In this document: in pieces, positions 41,635 through 51,391 of the stretch
How positions within the stretch are numbered: the stretch's first letter is position 1
How the letters are laid out: every line of letters begins with the position of its first letter
Origin: Labilibaculum sp. DW002
Lineage (GTDB): Bacteria > Bacteroidota > Bacteroidia > Bacteroidales > Marinifilaceae
Assembly (NCBI RefSeq): GCF_029029525.1
Contig: NZ_JAKJSC010000004.1
Location: 62,001 to 126,000 of the forward strand
Reading direction: 5' to 3'
Length of the DNA stretch: 64,000 nt
Made by a program: the position numbers and the translations under genes
Notes under the pieces: model-generated
What the model saw: the letters and a program-made list of their open reading frames with translations, nothing else
Told to the model about the DNA's origin: nothing
Databases searched by the model: none

Positions 41635-43377
41635 TTAGTTTAATTTCAAAGAGTCGATAATTCCTTGAACTTTTTTATTCGCTTTTTCTTCAGTAGCGTA
41701 AAAATCCTCGATAGAGTCAAGAGTTTCACGAACTTCAAAGTAAAATTTGATTTTAGGTTCTGTTCCTGAAGGTCGAACTGAAATTTTTGATCCATCCTCT
41801 AAGAAAAATTGTAAAACGTCTGCCGTTGTTTCAAAATCAAGATCCGAGACTTCACCATTTGTCGGGTTTGTTGCTTTACGGATGGTATAGTCTTTAACAA
41901 GAACAACCGGAGAGTTGTTAATTGTTTTTGGACTATTAAATCTGAAATCATGCATCATTTTCTCAATTTCTTGAGCGCCACTTAAGCCTTCTCTTACAAT
42001 ATAGATCATTTTTTCACGAGAAAAGCCATATTCGACATATATTTCTTTTAAAATGTCAAATAGATTTTTTCCTTGATCTTTAGCCCAAGCTGCAATTTCA
42101 GCCATGATACTACATGAAGAAACAGCATCTTTATCTCGAGTAAAATCGCCTGGCATGTAGCCAAATGACTCCTCGCCTCCGCCAATATAGTTTTTGTCAG
42201 GATTTTTGCGAATAACATCAGCAATCCATTTGAAACCTGTGTAGGCATCAAAACATTCTACCTTATTTTTGATTGCAACATCTTTAAAGAGTTCAGTTGT
42301 GACAATAGTTTTAACAACGTATTCGTTTCCTGTCAATAAACCAAGTTCTCTTCTTCTCCTAATAAGGTAGTATGTGAAAATTAATGCGGTTTGATTTCCA
42401 TTAATAATCTCCCATTCATCTTTATCGTTAGTTACAGCTATCCCTAGTCTATCTCCATCAGGGTCACAAGCCATTACTAAATCAGCATTGACCTCTTTTG
42501 CTTTATCAACAGCCATTTTTAAAGCTTCTGGCTCTTCAGGATTGGCAGACCATACGGTAGGGAAGTTGCCATCAACAACATCTTGCTCCGGAATGTGAAT
42601 AATGTTTTCAAAGCCGTAATTCTTTAGAGAATCCGGAACTAGCTTAACTGTTGTACCATGCAGAGGTGTAAAAACAATTTTTAAATCCTTTTGATTTTTG
42701 ATTGATTTAGGAGATAAGCTTAGAGTTTTAACCGTATCCAAATAAAGTTTATCCATGTCAGCTCCAAGAACTTCAATAAGATCAGGATTTCCTTCGAATT
42801 TGATATCATCGATTTTTACAGCTTTAACGGCATCGATAATGTTTTTATCGTGAGGCGTTACAATTTGAGATCCATCGTCCCAATAAGCTTTATAGCCATT
42901 ATATTCCTTTGGATTATGTGACGCAGTAATGATAACACCAGACTTACAGCCTAGTTGACGAATAGCGAAAGACATTTCAGGAGTAGGTCTTAAATCATCG
43001 AAAATATAAGCCTTTATTCCATTTGCCGAAAAGATATTTGCCACAGTATCCGAATACAATTTGCTATTATTTCTACAGTCGTATCCAATACAAATCGAAA
43101 TTTCTTCTCCGGAAAAGCACTCATTTAGATAATTGGCTAAACCTTGTGTTGCTGCACCAACTGTATATATATTCATGCGATTAGTGCCTGGCCCCATTTT
43201 ACCTCTAAGCCCACCAGTTCCAAACTCTAAATCTTTATAGAAAGAATCGATCAAATCAGATTGATCGTCTTTTTCTAGTAAAGATTTTACTTCATTTTTG
43301 GTTTCCTGATCATACTTCCCCTCAAGCCACGATTTAGCTTTTTCATTAACGATTTCAACAATCTCACTTTTGTTCAT
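41635..43377 (-). CDS. Phosphoglucomutase/phosphomannomutase
   Basis: A 580-residue alpha-D-phosphohexomutase of the large bacterial PGM/PMM type. The phosphoserine loop is ITASHNPKEYNGYKAYW, the metal loop is CDPDGDRLGIA and the sugar-binding loop is GGGEESFGY. RPSGTEPKIKFY is the phosphate-binding domain. It interconverts glucose-1-P and glucose-6-P, supplying glucose-1-P to RfbA and UDP-glucose synthesis. It is the last gene of the reverse nucleotide-sugar operon, 23 bases after rfbD. Confidence 0.93.
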   Translation of the reverse strand: MNKSEIVEIVNEKAKSWLEGKYDQETKNEVKSLLEKDDQSDLIDSFYKDLEFGTGGLRGKMGPGTNRMNIYTVGAATQGLANYLNECFSGEEISICIGYDCRNNSKLYSDTVANIFSANGIKAYIFDDLRPTPEMSFAIRQLGCKSGVIITASHNPKEYNGYKAYWDDGSQIVTPHDKNIIDAVKAVKIDDIKFEGNPDLIEVLGADMDKLYLDTVKTLSLSPKSIKNQKDLKIVFTPLHGTTVKLVPDSLKNYGFENIIHIPEQDVVDGNFPTVWSANPEEPEALKMAVDKAKEVNADLVMACDPDGDRLGIAVTNDKDEWEIINGNQTALIFTYYLIRRRRELGLLTGNEYVVKTIVTTELFKDVAIKNKVECFDAYTGFKWIADVIRKNPDKNYIGGGEESFGYMPGDFTRDKDAVSSCSIMAEIAAWAKDQGKNLFDILKEIYVEYGFSREKMIYIVREGLSGAQEIEKMMHDFRFNSPKTINNSPVVLVKDYTIRKATNPTNGEVSDLDFETTADVLQFFLEDGSKISVRPSGTEPKIKFYFEVRETLDSIEDFYATEEKANKKVQGIIDSLKLN

Positions 43378-43400
43378 TTTGACACAATTTCTTCGGTTAA

Positions 43401-44267
43401 CTATTCAATAATTCTTCTAATACAATGTTCAATTCTACTTTTCCAGTGTGGTATTTCAATTGCAAAAATATGTTTAATTTTCGATTTATTCAAGACGCTG
43501 TAGTAAGGTCTTTTTGCAAGAGTTTGAAAATCTTTACTTTCAATGCTTTTAATATTGCACTTATTTTTTGCTATGATTTGAATATCAGTGGCAAAATCAT
43601 ACCAACTACATACTCCTTCGTTAGAATAATGATACGTTCCGTATTCAGAAAAATCCTTAGTTGTTTTATTGATGATTGCGAGAATACATGCCGCTAAATC
43701 ATAAGCGTAAGTTGGAGTTCCAATTTGGTCTACTACAACGCCAAGCTCTTTTTTATCCTTACCTAAAGTAAGCATTGTTTTAAGAAAATTTTTTCCAAAA
43801 GGTGAGTAGAGCCATGAAGTGCGTATGATGATATGCTTTGGGCATATCTTTCTAATAAATTCTTCTCCTTCAAATTTTGTTTTTCCGTAAATGCCAGATG
43901 GTTTTGCTTTTTCTTGTTCTGTGTAAGGGGTGTGGTTTTCGCCAGAGAAAACATAGTCTGTAGAAATGTGAATTAGTGTTATGTCTTTTTCGATAGCTAT
44001 GCTAGCTAGGTTTTTTGCTGCCTCAGCGTTAATTTCTCTAGCCTTTTCTTCATTTTTCTCGGCTTGATCAACGTTGGTGTATGCTGCACAGTTTATAATA
44101 TAATCGATAGGCTTGCCATGCACATAGGTTCTGATTGCATCTGCGGAGCAAATATCAAGCTCTTCAATATCCGTAAAGAAAAATTGAATGTCTTGATGAT
44201 GTGCCGACAGTTCTTGAATTTCAGTTCCTAATTGACCTTTTGATCCTGTAATTAGAATAGTGAGCAT
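43401..44267 (-). CDS. rfbD: dTDP-4-dehydrorhamnose reductase
   Basis: A 288-residue extended SDR that reduces dTDP-4-keto-L-rhamnose to dTDP-L-rhamnose using NADPH. ITGSKGQLGTEI is the cofactor loop, ISTDYVFSGENHTPY carries the catalytic region and YGKTKFEGE the YxxxK. It starts 2 bases after the rfbC stop, so the genes are tightly linked. Confidence 0.94.
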   Translation of the reverse strand: MLTILITGSKGQLGTEIQELSAHHQDIQFFFTDIEELDICSADAIRTYVHGKPIDYIINCAAYTNVDQAEKNEEKAREINAEAAKNLASIAIEKDITLIHISTDYVFSGENHTPYTEQEKAKPSGIYGKTKFEGEEFIRKICPKHIIIRTSWLYSPFGKNFLKTMLTLGKDKKELGVVVDQIGTPTYAYDLAACILAIINKTTKDFSEYGTYHYSNEGVCSWYDFATDIQIIAKNKCNIKSIESKDFQTLAKRPYYSVLNKSKIKHIFAIEIPHWKSRIEHCIRRIIE

Positions 44268-44269
44268 AT

Positions 44270-44830
44270 TTATTTGCTGTATTTAAAGTTTTTTTCAGCT
44301 TCCCTGAAGTTTGGTAATACTCTATCCTTAGGCGATATTATTTCTTTGCCAGGTTGTATTCTCCAATCGATATTTAAAGATGGATCATTATAAGCAATTC
44401 CTCTCTCGGCCTCTTGATTGTACAAATTATCACACTTGTAAATAAAGGTTGCTGATTTGCTTAAAACTGAAAAGCCGTGTGCAAATCCCTTAGGGACAAG
44501 GAATTGAATTTTATTTTCTGCAGATAATTCAATGCCACTCCATTGACCATATGTCGGAGAGTCTTGTCGCAAGTCTACGGCAACATCGAATACCTTTCCT
44601 TCTATTACTCTTACTAGCTTAGTTTGAGAATATGGAGCAAGTTGGTAATGCAAGCCTCTGATAACACCATATCCCGATTTAGACTCATTGTCTTGAACAA
44701 ATTCAAGATCTATACCTTTTTCATGAAAAACCCTTTCGTTATAACTTTCAAAAAAATATCCTCTTTCATCTTCGAATACCTTAGGTTTTATGATTAAAAG
44801 ATCAGGAATCTTGGTTTTTATAATGTCCAT
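44270..44830 (-). CDS. rfbC: dTDP-4-dehydrorhamnose 3,5-epimerase
   Basis: A 186-residue RmlC-type cupin. FVQDNESKSGYGVIRGLHYQ contains the catalytic His region; VFDVAVDLRQDSPTYGQW and FLVPKGFAHGFSVLS are family signatures. It epimerises C3 and C5 of dTDP-4-keto-6-deoxyglucose. It lies between rfbA and rfbD with gaps under 10 bases. Confidence 0.95.
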   Translation of the reverse strand: MDIIKTKIPDLLIIKPKVFEDERGYFFESYNERVFHEKGIDLEFVQDNESKSGYGVIRGLHYQLAPYSQTKLVRVIEGKVFDVAVDLRQDSPTYGQWSGIELSAENKIQFLVPKGFAHGFSVLSKSATFIYKCDNLYNQEAERGIAYNDPSLNIDWRIQPGKEIISPKDRVLPNFREAEKNFKYSK

Positions 44831-44837
44831 TACTAGG

Positions 44838-45719
44838 CTATTGTTTTTTTATGTTTTCGTTTGCGATTAAAACTAAATACTCTCCATATTGATTTTTTAA
44901 GAGAGGTTTGGCTAAATCAAGCAGTTGTTCCCTTGAAATAAAACCATTTCGATAGGCAATTTCTTCAAGACAGGCCACTTTTAAGCCCTGCCTTTGTTCA
45001 ATTGTCGCAATGTAATTAGATGCTTGTAACATGCTGTCATGAGTGCCAGTATCAAGCCAAGCAATTCCTCTTCCCAATACCTGTAAGCTTAATTTATTCT
45101 CTTTTAGGTAAAGTAGATTTAAGTCGGTTATTTCCAACTCTCCTCGTTTAGATGGCTTTAAAGATTTTGCTTTTTGAACAACTGTGTTGTCGTAAAAATA
45201 AAGACCAGTAACCGCATAGTTTGATTTTGGAATTTCTGGTTTTTCTTCTAGGCTTTTAACCAATCCATTTTCATCAAATTCCGCCACACCATACCTTTCC
45301 GGATCCTTTACATGATAGCCAAAAACAAGAGCTCCTTCAGTTAATTTTGCTGATGCTTCCAATTGTTTGCTGAATTCATATCCATAGTAAAGATTATCAC
45401 CTAAGATCATACATACAGGGCTGTTTCCTATAAATTCTTCACCGATAATAAATGCTTGAGCTAAGCCATCAGGAGACGCTTGTTCTTCATAAGAAATGGT
45501 TAAGCCAAGCTGATTTCCATTCCCAAAAAGATCCTTGTAAAGAGGCAAGTCTTTTGGTGTTGAAATAATAAGGATATCGCGTATGCCGGCAAGCATTAAT
45601 ACCGATAATGGGTAATAGATCATCGGCTTATCATAGACCGGAATGATTTGTTTTGAAATGCTTTTTGTAATTGGATACAGCCTTGTGCCTGATCCTCCGG
45701 CAAGTATGATACCTTTCAT
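44838..45719 (-). CDS. rfbA: Glucose-1-phosphate thymidylyltransferase
   Basis: A 293-residue RmlA-type nucleotidyltransferase. [20 protein letters not shown] is the nucleotide-binding loop, LGDNLYYG holds the metal Asp, and [14 protein letters not shown] is near the C-terminus. It makes dTDP-glucose from dTTP and glucose-1-P, the entry to dTDP-rhamnose. The usual next enzyme, RfbB, is not in this operon or window. Confidence 0.95.
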   Translation of the reverse strand: MKGIILAGGSGTRLYPITKSISKQIIPVYDKPMIYYPLSVLMLAGIRDILIISTPKDLPLYKDLFGNGNQLGLTISYEEQASPDGLAQAFIIGEEFIGNSPVCMILGDNLYYGYEFSKQLEASAKLTEGALVFGYHVKDPERYGVAEFDENGLVKSLEEKPEIPKSNYAVTGLYFYDNTVVQKAKSLKPSKRGELEITDLNLLYLKENKLSLQVLGRGIAWLDTGTHDSMLQASNYIATIEQRQGLKVACLEEIAYRNGFISREQLLDLAKPLLKNQYGEYLVLIANENIKKQ

Positions 45720-45728
45720 GGGCTTAGG

Positions 45729-46670
45729 TTATTTTGATAAGAGATTGTCAAAATACGAAATTGTTTTTATCAATCCTTCATTTAATTGAACTTTTGGTTC
45801 CCAATTGTTCAACTCTTTTTTCGCCAGACTAATGTTTGGTTGCCTTTGTGTTGGATCATCCTGAGGAAGAGCTAAGTTGATAATCTTTGATTTAGATTGA
45901 GTCAATCTAATAACTTCCTGAGCTAATTCTAATATTGTAAACTCGTTGGGATTACCAATATTAACAGGACCTATAAAATCTTTTGGAGAATTCATCATTC
46001 TAATGGCACCTTCTACTAAATCGTCGACATATTGAAAGCTTCTGCTTTGCGATCCATCACCATAAATTGTAATGTCTTGATTTTTTAGAGCTTGCATGAT
46101 GAAATTTGAAACGACACGACCATCATTGGGATGCATATTGGGACCATAGGTGTTGAAAATACGCATGATTTTAATGTCGACCTGGTTCTGCTTATGGTAA
46201 TCCATAAACAAGGTTTCAGCACATCGTTTACCTTCGTCGTAGCATGAGCGGATTCCAATAGGATTCACATTCCCCCAATATTCTTCAGTCTGAGGATGAA
46301 TTTCAGGATCGCCATAAACTTCACTTGTTGAAGCTTGTAATATACGAGCCTTTATTCTTTTAGCTAATCCTAGCATATTAATAGCACCCATAACTGACGT
46401 TTTTGTCGTTTTAATGGGATTGTACTGGTAATGAACAGGAGAGGCCGGGCAAGCCAAATTATAAATCTGATCAACTTCGGCAAAATAAGGTTGAATTACA
46501 TCATGACGAACCAACTCAAAGTAAGGGTGAGGTAGGAGGTGTTCAATGTTGCGCTTGCTACCCGTGAAATAATTATCGAGACAAATGACATCGTGTCCAT
46601 CTTTTATAAGTCTATCACATAAGTGTGATCCTATAAATCCGGCACCTCCAGTTACTAAAACTCTTTTCAT
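45729..46670 (-). CDS. UDP-glucuronate decarboxylase (UDP-xylose synthase)
   Basis: A 313-residue extended SDR of the UXS family. [16 protein letters not shown] is the NAD loop; [27 protein letters not shown], and [13 protein letters not shown] with the YxxxK-equivalent are typical of UXS. It converts UDP-glucuronate, the product of the upstream Ugd, into UDP-xylose (via the 4-keto-pentose). The length and N-terminus show a soluble, cytoplasmic form. A hairpin (46688-46715) separates it from ugd. Confidence 0.92.
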   Translation of the reverse strand: MKRVLVTGGAGFIGSHLCDRLIKDGHDVICLDNYFTGSKRNIEHLLPHPYFELVRHDVIQPYFAEVDQIYNLACPASPVHYQYNPIKTTKTSVMGAINMLGLAKRIKARILQASTSEVYGDPEIHPQTEEYWGNVNPIGIRSCYDEGKRCAETLFMDYHKQNQVDIKIMRIFNTYGPNMHPNDGRVVSNFIMQALKNQDITIYGDGSQSRSFQYVDDLVEGAIRMMNSPKDFIGPVNIGNPNEFTILELAQEVIRLTQSKSKIINLALPQDDPTQRQPNISLAKKELNNWEPKVQLNEGLIKTISYFDNLLSK

Positions 46671-46687
46671 ATTTGTGTGTATTAAAA

Positions 46688-46715
46688 TCCTCCCTGAATT
46701 TAAATTCAGAGAGGA
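46688..46715 (-). terminator. Hairpin between ugd and the UXS gene
   Basis: TCCTC-CTGAATTT and AAATTCAG-GAGGA pair around a near-zero loop; on the minus strand only TTTTAA follows. It may be a weak terminator or RNA-processing site within the operon. Confidence 0.5.
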
Positions 46716-46730
46716 GATGAGATTTTTATT

Positions 46731-48080
46731 TTATTTGCTAGCGGCTTCGTGTACGGCAGAAATAGCTTTTCGACCAATAGAATAATAGGTGTATTCGTTT
46801 TCGATTAACTCCTCGATGTCGTAAATGTTTCTACCATCAAAAATTAGTTTGTTTTTAAGTAGTTTCTCCATTACTCTAAAGTTTGGCACCTTAAATTCAT
46901 TCCATTCAGTAACTACTACAAGAGCATCTGCATCAATTAATGCTTCGTATTGATCTTTTGCATAGCCAATGGAGTCGCCAATTTTGTGGTGGCATTCTTC
47001 CATGGCAACAGGATCGTATGCAACAACTTCAGCACCTTCTTTTAATAGCTTGTCAATAATAACAAGAGCAGGAGCTTCACGCATATCATCTGTGTTAGGC
47101 TTAAAGGAAAGTCCCCAAATTGCAATTTTTTTGCCTTTTAAATTGCCATTGAAATGTGTCATCATTTTCCTGTACAATACACTCTTTTGTCTGTTGTTTA
47201 CAAGTTCTACCGATTTTAGAATTTCTAATGGATGACCATTTTGTTCGGAAGTCTTAACCAAGGCTTGTACATCTTTAGGGAAACAAGATCCACCATATCC
47301 CGTGCCAGGATAAATAAATTTGTGGCCAATTCTGGTATCTGAACCAATTCCTCTTCTAACGTTATTCACATCAGCACCAACAATTTCACAAAGGTTGGCA
47401 ATGTCATTCATGAAAGAGATTTTTGTTGCCAGCATAGAGTTGGCAGCGTATTTAGTCATCTCAGCAGAAGGAATATCCATAAAAATTACAGGATGGTTGT
47501 TCATTAAAAAAGGCTTGTAAAGTTTTTTCATTACTTTTTGAGCTCTTTCAGATTCTGTGCCAATTACAACTCGGTCGGGTTTCAAGAAGTCATCAATAGC
47601 AGCTCCTTCTTTTAGGAATTCTGGGTTTGATGCAACATCGAATGGAATATCCTGTTTTCTTTTATCTAGCTCATCTTGTATGGCAGCTTTTACTTTTTCA
47701 GCTGTTCCGATTGGTACGGTACTTTTGGTAACGATAACCATATAATGATCGGAATGTTTTCCTATTTCTCTAGCAACACCAAGTACATATTGAAGATCCG
47801 CACTACCATCTTCATCGGGAGGAGTTCCAACCGCAATAAATACTGCGTCTGCTTCAGCAATACTATCTTTAAGACTAGTTGAGAAGAACAAGCGACCTTT
47901 TTCCATGTTTTTTTGAACCATAGGAGTTAGTCCTGGTTCATAAATAGGAATAATGCCCTGATTAAGGTTGTCGATTTTTTTCTGATCTACGTCAACGCAA
48001 GTGACGGTAATACCCGTTTCAGCAAAACAAGTTCCGGATACTAAGCCCACGTAACCTGTACCAATAATTGTAATGTTCAT
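46731..48080 (-). CDS. ugd: UDP-glucose 6-dehydrogenase
   Basis: A 449-residue UDP-glucose/GDP-mannose dehydrogenase. GTGYVGLVSGTCFAETG is the NAD loop, NPEFLKEGAAIDDF and KYAANSMLATKISFMNDIAN form the core, and YGGSCFPKDVQAL contains the catalytic Cys. GLSFKPNTDDMREAPAL is in the C-terminal domain. It makes UDP-glucuronate, substrate of the next gene. First gene of the nucleotide-sugar operon for exopolysaccharide or O-antigen precursors. Confidence 0.95.
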   Translation of the reverse strand: MNITIIGTGYVGLVSGTCFAETGITVTCVDVDQKKIDNLNQGIIPIYEPGLTPMVQKNMEKGRLFFSTSLKDSIAEADAVFIAVGTPPDEDGSADLQYVLGVAREIGKHSDHYMVIVTKSTVPIGTAEKVKAAIQDELDKRKQDIPFDVASNPEFLKEGAAIDDFLKPDRVVIGTESERAQKVMKKLYKPFLMNNHPVIFMDIPSAEMTKYAANSMLATKISFMNDIANLCEIVGADVNNVRRGIGSDTRIGHKFIYPGTGYGGSCFPKDVQALVKTSEQNGHPLEILKSVELVNNRQKSVLYRKMMTHFNGNLKGKKIAIWGLSFKPNTDDMREAPALVIIDKLLKEGAEVVAYDPVAMEECHHKIGDSIGYAKDQYEALIDADALVVVTEWNEFKVPNFRVMEKLLKNKLIFDGRNIYDIEELIENEYTYYSIGRKAISAVHEAASK

Positions 48081-48289
48081 ATAGTCGATGTTTTTATGTT
48101 CTTTAATTATTTTAAATAATGGCTTAAAACAATTAAGTAAAATTAAGTGAATTTTTACTTGTAGCAGTTAAAATAACTGTATTTAAGCTTAAATGCTAAT
48201 TTTGATACGTGAATAGTGCTATTTTGTTCGGGAAAAGATTTTGAAACTTAAATAAAGTATTCTTTTTAGAATCTATTTAAATTTTTATG

Positions 48290-48323
48290 AAAAAAAACAG
48301 GAATCCCAATTTAGAATTCCTGT
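48290..48323 (-). terminator. Terminator of the PhnA-like gene
   Basis: ACAGGAAT and ATTCCTGT pair; the minus strand continues into seven T. It is 21 bases after the stop. Confidence 0.85.
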
Positions 48324-48343
48324 ACTATTCCGAGTGATGTATT

Positions 48344-48922
48344 CTAGCTTGATTTTTTAACGTATTTCGTTAGAATAACAATGTGCTGTCCTTCTACTCT
48401 TCCTTCGATATGTTCAGCATTGTCTGATACTAATGAAATGTTACGGACTGCAGTTCCACGTTTTGCTGTGAAGCCTCCACCTTTAACATTCAAATCTTTA
48501 ATTAATGTAACTGTATCGCCTGCTTGAAGTTGAGCTCCATTACTGTCGATATGTTTTACTACATCTTCATCATCTTCTCCTTCGCCAGTTGCCTTCGCCC
48601 ATTCTAAAGTATCTTCTTCTAAGTAAAGCATGTCAAGTAAATCTTGAGGCCAACCTTCAGCACGTAATCGATTTAGCATTCTCCAAGCTATAACTTGAAC
48701 TGCGGGTACAGTGCTCCACATGCTGTCATTTAAGCATCGCCAGTGGTTTGCATCAACTTGTTCTGGGTTTTCAATTTGATTGTTGCAAGTATTACATACT
48801 AATATGTGTTGATCAACGGTGCCATTAGATGGTTTAACCTCAAGTGATTTAAGATTATTGTCCGCTCCGCATAATTCACAAACAGAACCGCTTCTACTAT
48901 GTAATTCTTTTTCGATATTCAT
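48344..48922 (-). CDS. PhnA/YjdM-like zinc-ribbon protein
   Basis: A 192-residue protein with an N-terminal zinc ribbon (CELCGADNNL ... CNTCNNQIENP) and a C-terminal PhnA/YjdM SH3-like domain (GDTVTLIKDLNVKGGGFTAKRGTAVRNI). It is longer than E. coli YjdM (about 110) because of a central helical insert. The name PhnA is historical; phosphonoacetate hydrolase activity belongs to another family, and YjdM has no settled function. It is a single gene. Confidence 0.87.
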   Translation of the reverse strand: MNIEKELHSRSGSVCELCGADNNLKSLEVKPSNGTVDQHILVCNTCNNQIENPEQVDANHWRCLNDSMWSTVPAVQVIAWRMLNRLRAEGWPQDLLDMLYLEEDTLEWAKATGEGEDDEDVVKHIDSNGAQLQAGDTVTLIKDLNVKGGGFTAKRGTAVRNISLVSDNAEHIEGRVEGQHIVILTKYVKKSS

Positions 48923-49150
48923 TTTATTATTGTTTTATATTCTTTACTCCTAACAAGTGGATGTTTTTTGTTTCAATGGCTGTAAAGTTATAGTAGATTA
49001 TTTAATATATAAAGGCTGTAGCGAAATTGTTTTTAGAATAGAGTAGAGGGGGTTTCGTGTAAAATTGTTTTGTTGATTGATTTATAAGACTTTTTTAACG
49101 GATTTTATTAAAAAATAGCCGTAACTTATTCATTCCTCAAAATAATTGTA

Positions 49151-49158
49151 TACTTTTG
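49151..49158 (+). promoter_or_regulatory. Promoter box of rpsA
   Basis: TACTTTTG, a perfect TAnnTTTG, ends 20 bases before the first ATG (49178) and 53 bases before the second (49211). Confidence 0.6.
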
Positions 49159-49177
49159 CAGCGATTTAAATAATATA

Positions 49178-50998
49178 ATGTCTAATTTACTAGTAAACAA
49201 ACTATTTAGTATGGTTGAAGAAAACAAAAATGCTGCTGTTGAAGCAGAATTTGATTGGGATGCATTTGAAAATGAAGATGCAGGTTTTGCTGCTAACAGA
49301 GCAGATTTAGAAGCTCAGTACGATAAAACATTATCTACTGTTGCTGAAAAAGAGGTTATCGATGGTATCGTTATCTCAATGAACAAAAGAGAAGTTGTAA
49401 TCAATATTGGTTACAAATCAGACGGTATCGTATCATTAAACGAATTCCGTTACAACCCGGAATTAACAGTTGGTGATACTGTTGAAGTTTACGTTGAGTC
49501 TCAAGAAGACAAAAAAGGACAGTTAGTTCTTTCTCACAAAAAAGCTCGTGCATTACGTTCATGGGATCGTGTGAACTCTGCACTTGAAAATGACGAAATT
49601 ATTAAGGGTTACATCAAGTGTCGTACTAAGGGTGGTATGATCGTTGACGTATTTGGTATTGAAGCTTTCTTGCCAGGTTCTCAAATTGATGTTAAGCCTA
49701 TCCGTGACTACGATATTTACGTAGGAAAAACTATGGAATTCAAGGTTGTGAAAATCAATCACGAATTCAAAAACGTTGTTGTATCTCACAAAGCTCTTAT
49801 TGAGGCTGAGTTGGAGCAACAGAAGAAAGAAATTATCGCTAAGCTTGAAAAAGGTCAGGTTCTTGAAGGAACAGTTAAGAATATCACTTCTTATGGTGTA
49901 TTCATCGACCTTGGTGGTGTAGACGGTTTGATCCACATTACTGACTTATCATGGGGTAGAGTTTCTCATCCAAGTGAAATCGTTGAATTAGATCAGAAAT
50001 TGAACGTTGTAATTCTTGATTTCGATGATGATAAGAAACGTATCGCTTTAGGTCTTAAGCAACTTACTCCTCATCCATGGGATGCTCTTGACGCTGAAAT
50101 GAAAGTTGGCGACAGAGTAATGGGTAAAGTTGTAGTTATGGCTGATTACGGTGCATTCGTTGAGATTGCTGCTGGTGTAGAAGGTCTTATCCACGTTTCT
50201 GAAATGTCTTGGTCTCAGCACTTACGTTCTGCGCAAGATTTCATGAAAGTAGGAGATGAGGTTGAAGCTCAAATTATCACTTTAGATCGTGAAGAAAGAA
50301 AAATGTCTCTTGGACTTAAGCAATTGAAGCAAGATCCTTGGGAAGGTGTAGAAGCTAAGTATGCTGTAAACTCTAAGCACGCTGCTAAGGTTCGTAACTT
50401 CACAAACTTCGGTGTATTCGTTGAGATTGAAGAAGGTGTTGATGGTTTGATTCACATTTCTGATCTTTCTTGGACTAAGAAGGTGAAGCATCCAGCTGAA
50501 TTCACTCAAATTGGTGCTGAGATTGAAGTTGTAGTTCTAGAAATAGACAAAGACAACAGAAGATTGAGTCTAGGTCATAAGCAATTGGAAGAGAATCCAT
50601 GGGATGTATTCGAAACAATCTTTGCTACTGACTCAACTCACGAAGGTACTATCGTAGAAGTTTTTGAAAAAGGTGCTGTTGTTGCTCTTCCTTACGGTGT
50701 TGAAGGATTCGCTACTCCACGTCACTTAGTTAAAGAAGATGGATCACAAGCTAAAGTTGATGAGAAACTTACTTTCAAAGTAATTGAATTCTCTAAAGCT
50801 GCTAAGCGTATCATCCTTTCTCACTCTAGAACTTTCGAAGATGTGAAGCGTGCAGAAGTTTCTGAAAAGAAAAAATCTGAGTCAGCTAACATGAAAAAAG
50901 GAGTTAAGAAGATGAAAGATTCATTAGAAAAAACTACCTTAGGTGATATTTCTGAATTGGCTGCTTTAAAATCTCAACTTGAAAAAGGAGATAAGTAA
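49178..50998 (+). CDS. rpsA: 30S ribosomal protein S1
   Basis: A 606-residue S1 protein with six S1 (OB-fold) repeats, beginning about residues 58, 143, 228, 313, 399 and 484 (for example GTVKNITSYGVFIDLGGVDG). Conserved linkers LGLKQLxxxPW join the later repeats. It binds mRNA on the 30S subunit and helps translate messages without Shine-Dalgarno sites, which suits this genome. A second in-frame ATG at 49211 (MVEENKNAAVE) could be the true start, since the first leaves a very short leader. STAS and rnz follow in the same direction. Confidence 0.95.
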   Translation: MSNLLVNKLFSMVEENKNAAVEAEFDWDAFENEDAGFAANRADLEAQYDKTLSTVAEKEVIDGIVISMNKREVVINIGYKSDGIVSLNEFRYNPELTVGDTVEVYVESQEDKKGQLVLSHKKARALRSWDRVNSALENDEIIKGYIKCRTKGGMIVDVFGIEAFLPGSQIDVKPIRDYDIYVGKTMEFKVVKINHEFKNVVVSHKALIEAELEQQKKEIIAKLEKGQVLEGTVKNITSYGVFIDLGGVDGLIHITDLSWGRVSHPSEIVELDQKLNVVILDFDDDKKRIALGLKQLTPHPWDALDAEMKVGDRVMGKVVVMADYGAFVEIAAGVEGLIHVSEMSWSQHLRSAQDFMKVGDEVEAQIITLDREERKMSLGLKQLKQDPWEGVEAKYAVNSKHAAKVRNFTNFGVFVEIEEGVDGLIHISDLSWTKKVKHPAEFTQIGAEIEVVVLEIDKDNRRLSLGHKQLEENPWDVFETIFATDSTHEGTIVEVFEKGAVVALPYGVEGFATPRHLVKEDGSQAKVDEKLTFKVIEFSKAAKRIILSHSRTFEDVKRAEVSEKKKSESANMKKGVKKMKDSLEKTTLGDISELAALKSQLEKGDK

Positions 50999-51028
50999 GC
51001 TTTAAATATTACTTAAAGAGGTTTATAT

Positions 51029-51388
51029 ATGGACTTTAAGATTGACAAAAAAGACGGATACACCTTAGTTCAGGTTCTTAATGAAAGACTGGATACTCAT
51101 ATTGCTCCTGAACTGAAATCGAAGTTAGTTTTGATTTTCTCAGAAGGAGAGAAGAATATTCTTTTGAATTTAGATGCTTGTAGTTACTGTGATTCATCTG
51201 GCTTAAGTGCCATTCTTGTTGCCAATAGGTTATGTAAGAATGCCAACGGAACTTTTGTTCTTTATGGCTTACAACCTGCAGTTGAAAGATTAGTCTCTAT
51301 TTCACAGTTAGATTCAGTCCTAAATATTGCTTACAATATGGACGATGCTGTATCTACTATGAAAAATCAAATTGAATTAAACAAATAG
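51029..51388 (+). CDS. STAS-domain anti-sigma-factor antagonist-like protein
   Basis: A 119-residue single STAS domain with the phosphorylatable Ser region CDSSGLSAILVANRL. It resembles SpoIIAA/RsbV-type partner-switch proteins, which are phosphorylated by a serine kinase and dephosphorylated by a PP2C phosphatase. No kinase is adjacent; the receiver-PP2C protein at 40367 could be its phosphatase. It lies 30 bases after rpsA and 3 bases before rnz, so it is co-transcribed with them. Confidence 0.88.
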   Translation: MDFKIDKKDGYTLVQVLNERLDTHIAPELKSKLVLIFSEGEKNILLNLDACSYCDSSGLSAILVANRLCKNANGTFVLYGLQPAVERLVSISQLDSVLNIAYNMDDAVSTMKNQIELNK

Positions 51389-51391
51389 TTT

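Noticed and set aside
48344-48922. Phosphonate degradation enzyme
   Set aside because: The PhnA/YjdM name is historical and no phosphonate genes accompany it.
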